A stretch of DNA of 7,045 bases, from NCBI GenBank assembly GCA_030598065.1, contig JAUVQR010000071.1:1-7045 (forward strand), given 5' to 3'. Position 1 is the first letter of the stretch. The number at the start of each line of letters is the position of its first letter. Below are positions 6,272 through 7,045 of the stretch, in pieces. The translations under genes were made by a program, and so were the position numbers. The notes beneath the pieces were generated by a model, which saw only the letters and a program-made list of their open reading frames with translations, was not told where the DNA came from and made no database searches. The DNA comes from Planctomycetota bacterium (GTDB taxonomy: Bacteria; Planctomycetota; Brocadiia; Brocadiales; Bathyanammoxibiaceae).

Positions 6272-6341
6272 ACCGGAGCGCTTACGCCCAATACCGCTTT
6301 CTTGGCCAATTATAACCCACTATCCCGACGGCGCGGACTGA

Positions 6342-6764
6342 CTAACTGTCTCCCATGACGTTAATCAGGTAACGGCGTCTGCGTTTCCGGTTATCAAAGT
6401 CGAGCAGTATTATCTGTTGCCAGGTGCCAAGCTGAAGCTTGGCGTCCACAAAGGGGACGGTAAGCGAGGGGCCCATAAAGGCCGCCCGGACGTGTGAGAA
6501 GCCGTTGCCGTCGCCCCAGCGCTCGTTGTGCTGGTAGTCCATGTTCTGGGGAAAGAGCCTTTCCAGCGCCCCCGAAAGGTCGTGGACCACCCCATCCTCA
6601 AACTCTATGGTGGTAACCCCGGCAGTTGAACCGGGTATGAAGATCGTCGCTATCCCAGTGTTAATCCCCGAGTCTCTTACCGCTCCCTGAACCTCCGAGG
6701 TAATATCCCGGCAGTCCGTGTAGCCGTTTGTATCTATCTCCTTTGAAACACTAACGATAGGCAT
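6342..6764 (-). CDS. yjbQ: YjbQ/UPF0047-family protein (secondary thiamine-phosphate synthase-like)
   Basis: The 140-residue product is a complete single-domain member of the YjbQ/UPF0047 family, soluble and trimeric in known structures. It shows the family signature in order: IPGSTAGVTTIEFED at 43-57 (conserved Glu54), YQHNERWGDGNG at 77-88 (His79, Asp85), SHVRA with His91, GPSLTVPFVD at 98-107, LGTWQQI at 112-118 and LLDFDNRKRRRR at 120-131. It belongs to the IPGSTA subclass, unlike E. coli YjbQ, which has HTSAS there. A Phe stands at position 89, where many relatives have His. E. coli YjbQ has weak thiamine-phosphate synthase activity; the true cellular role is unsettled, so the enzyme name should be read as provisional. 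A weak AAGGG site precedes the ATG. The gene is convergent with the small membrane protein and divergent from the ASKHA gene, with its own extended -10 promoter. Confidence 0.93.
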   Translation of the reverse strand: MPIVSVSKEIDTNGYTDCRDITSEVQGAVRDSGINTGIATIFIPGSTAGVTTIEFEDGVVHDLSGALERLFPQNMDYQHNERWGDGNGFSHVRAAFMGPSLTVPFVDAKLQLGTWQQIILLDFDNRKRRRRYLINVMGDS

Positions 6765-6817
6765 GTAATCCCTTCACTTGAACTTGGGGTCTCTCCTGAA
6801 ATTTTTTTAAAAGTAAC

Positions 6818-6826
6818 ATTATAACA
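6818..6826 (-). promoter_or_regulatory. Extended -10 promoter for the YjbQ gene
   Basis: Read on the minus strand, TGTTATAAT is a perfect TATAAT (plus-strand 6818-6823) with the TG-n extension. A transcript starting near 6811 would have a leader of about 46 bases. The -35 region is poor (TTAATG at an 18-base spacing), as often seen with extended -10 promoters. Confidence 0.6.
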
Positions 6827-6889
6827 GTGGTTTTGCAAGTACATTAAGGGTATATACGGGGTATTGGACGCGGGAAGGAAAATACTCAC

Positions 6890-6919
6890 TTGACAACGGG
6901 AAAACTCGTCTGTTATCAT
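6890..6919 (+). promoter_or_regulatory. Sigma70-type promoter for the downstream ASKHA-family gene
   Basis: A perfect TTGACA (6890-6895) is followed after 18 bases by TATCAT (6914-6919; TTATCA at a 17-base spacing is the alternative). A start near 6926 gives a leader of about 85 bases before ATG 7011. It is divergent from the YjbQ promoter, with the two -10 elements about 90 bases apart. Confidence 0.65.
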
Positions 6920-7010
6920 CTTTTCATAATCGACTCCGATAGGAGATTCCCACCGATTTTTCTGCGTAGTTTTGAGGAGAAGGTGCGTTTTTGAGAGGGA
7001 GAATCTGTAT

Positions 7011-7045
7011 ATGCTCAGCCTTGGTATAGACATCGGTTCCCTGTC
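7011..7045 (+). CDS. N-terminal fragment of an ASKHA-fold ATPase (possibly BadF/HgdC-type activase)
   Basis: Only eleven whole codons lie in the window: MLSLGIDIGSL. GIDIGS is the phosphate-1 loop at the extreme N-terminus of the acetate and sugar kinase/Hsp70/actin (ASKHA) superfamily. The Leu after GIDIGS resembles 2-hydroxyacyl-CoA dehydratase activases (BadF/BadG/HgdC type), which often begin with GIDIGSLT or GIDIGSLS. PilM-type pilus proteins and FGGY kinases begin similarly and cannot be excluded. GAGAGGGAG at about 6993-7001 is a suitable ribosome-binding site nine to ten bases before the ATG, and a strong promoter lies upstream. Confidence 0.6.
   Translation, partial: MLSLGIDIGSL

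Noticed and set aside
6150..6341. Plus-strand frame of 63 codons in the gap before the YjbQ gene
   Set aside because: It overlaps the end of the small protein, has no ribosome-binding site, shows Pro/Arg-rich low-information composition and matches no family.
6734..7033. Minus-strand frame of 99 codons across the divergent promoter region
   Set aside because: It covers two promoter matches and the start of the ASKHA gene, and its product has no domain character.

Overview
The window looks like a bacterial chromosome with mid-range GC (roughly 50%, estimated by eye), free use of ATA and AGG codons, and AT-rich gene borders. The MsbA-type exporter suggests a Gram-negative cell envelope. A planctomycete-like or other environmental lineage would fit the general look of the UvrA and peptidase proteins, but that is a low-confidence guess from protein style alone.

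Layout, left to right. (1) 2-1216: the C-terminal part of an MsbA-like ABC exporter, whose 5' end lies outside the window. (2) 1312-4116: a complete uvrA, the DNA-damage recognition ATPase of nucleotide excision repair. (3) 4117-4413: an AT-rich control region with related dyads, a good sigma70-type promoter and a possible 21-codon leader ORF. (4) 4414-4950: an XRE-family helix-turn-helix regulator with an unrecognised C-terminal half. (5) 5033-5727: an ImmA/IrrE-type metallopeptidase gene, the usual partner of such regulators. It is broken here by what looks like a single missing base near 5501. It also has HEIGE in place of the textbook HEXXH zinc motif. (6) 5728-6341: no conventional long gene, but a hairpin cluster, a possible extended -10 promoter, a small ORF inside a long stem-loop, and a convincing 52-residue single-pass membrane protein (6002-6160). 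(7) 6342-6764, minus strand: a YjbQ/UPF0047-family protein. (8) 6765-7010: a divergent promoter region. (9) 7011-end: the first codons of an ASKHA-fold ATPase, possibly a BadF/HgdC-type activase.

How the parts relate. The exporter and uvrA are adjacent on one strand but look functionally unrelated. The XRE regulator and metallopeptidase form the classic two-gene derepression layout seen in ImmR/ImmA and DdrO/IrrE pairs, in which the peptidase inactivates the repressor after a stress signal. If the frameshift is real, this pair has lost its peptidase C-terminus; if it is a sequencing error, the pair is complete. No repair, phage or toxin target of the regulator is visible in the window beyond the neighbouring uvrA, so any link to DNA damage is only an inference from position. 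I see no CRISPR array, tRNA, rRNA, insertion sequence or clear attachment site.
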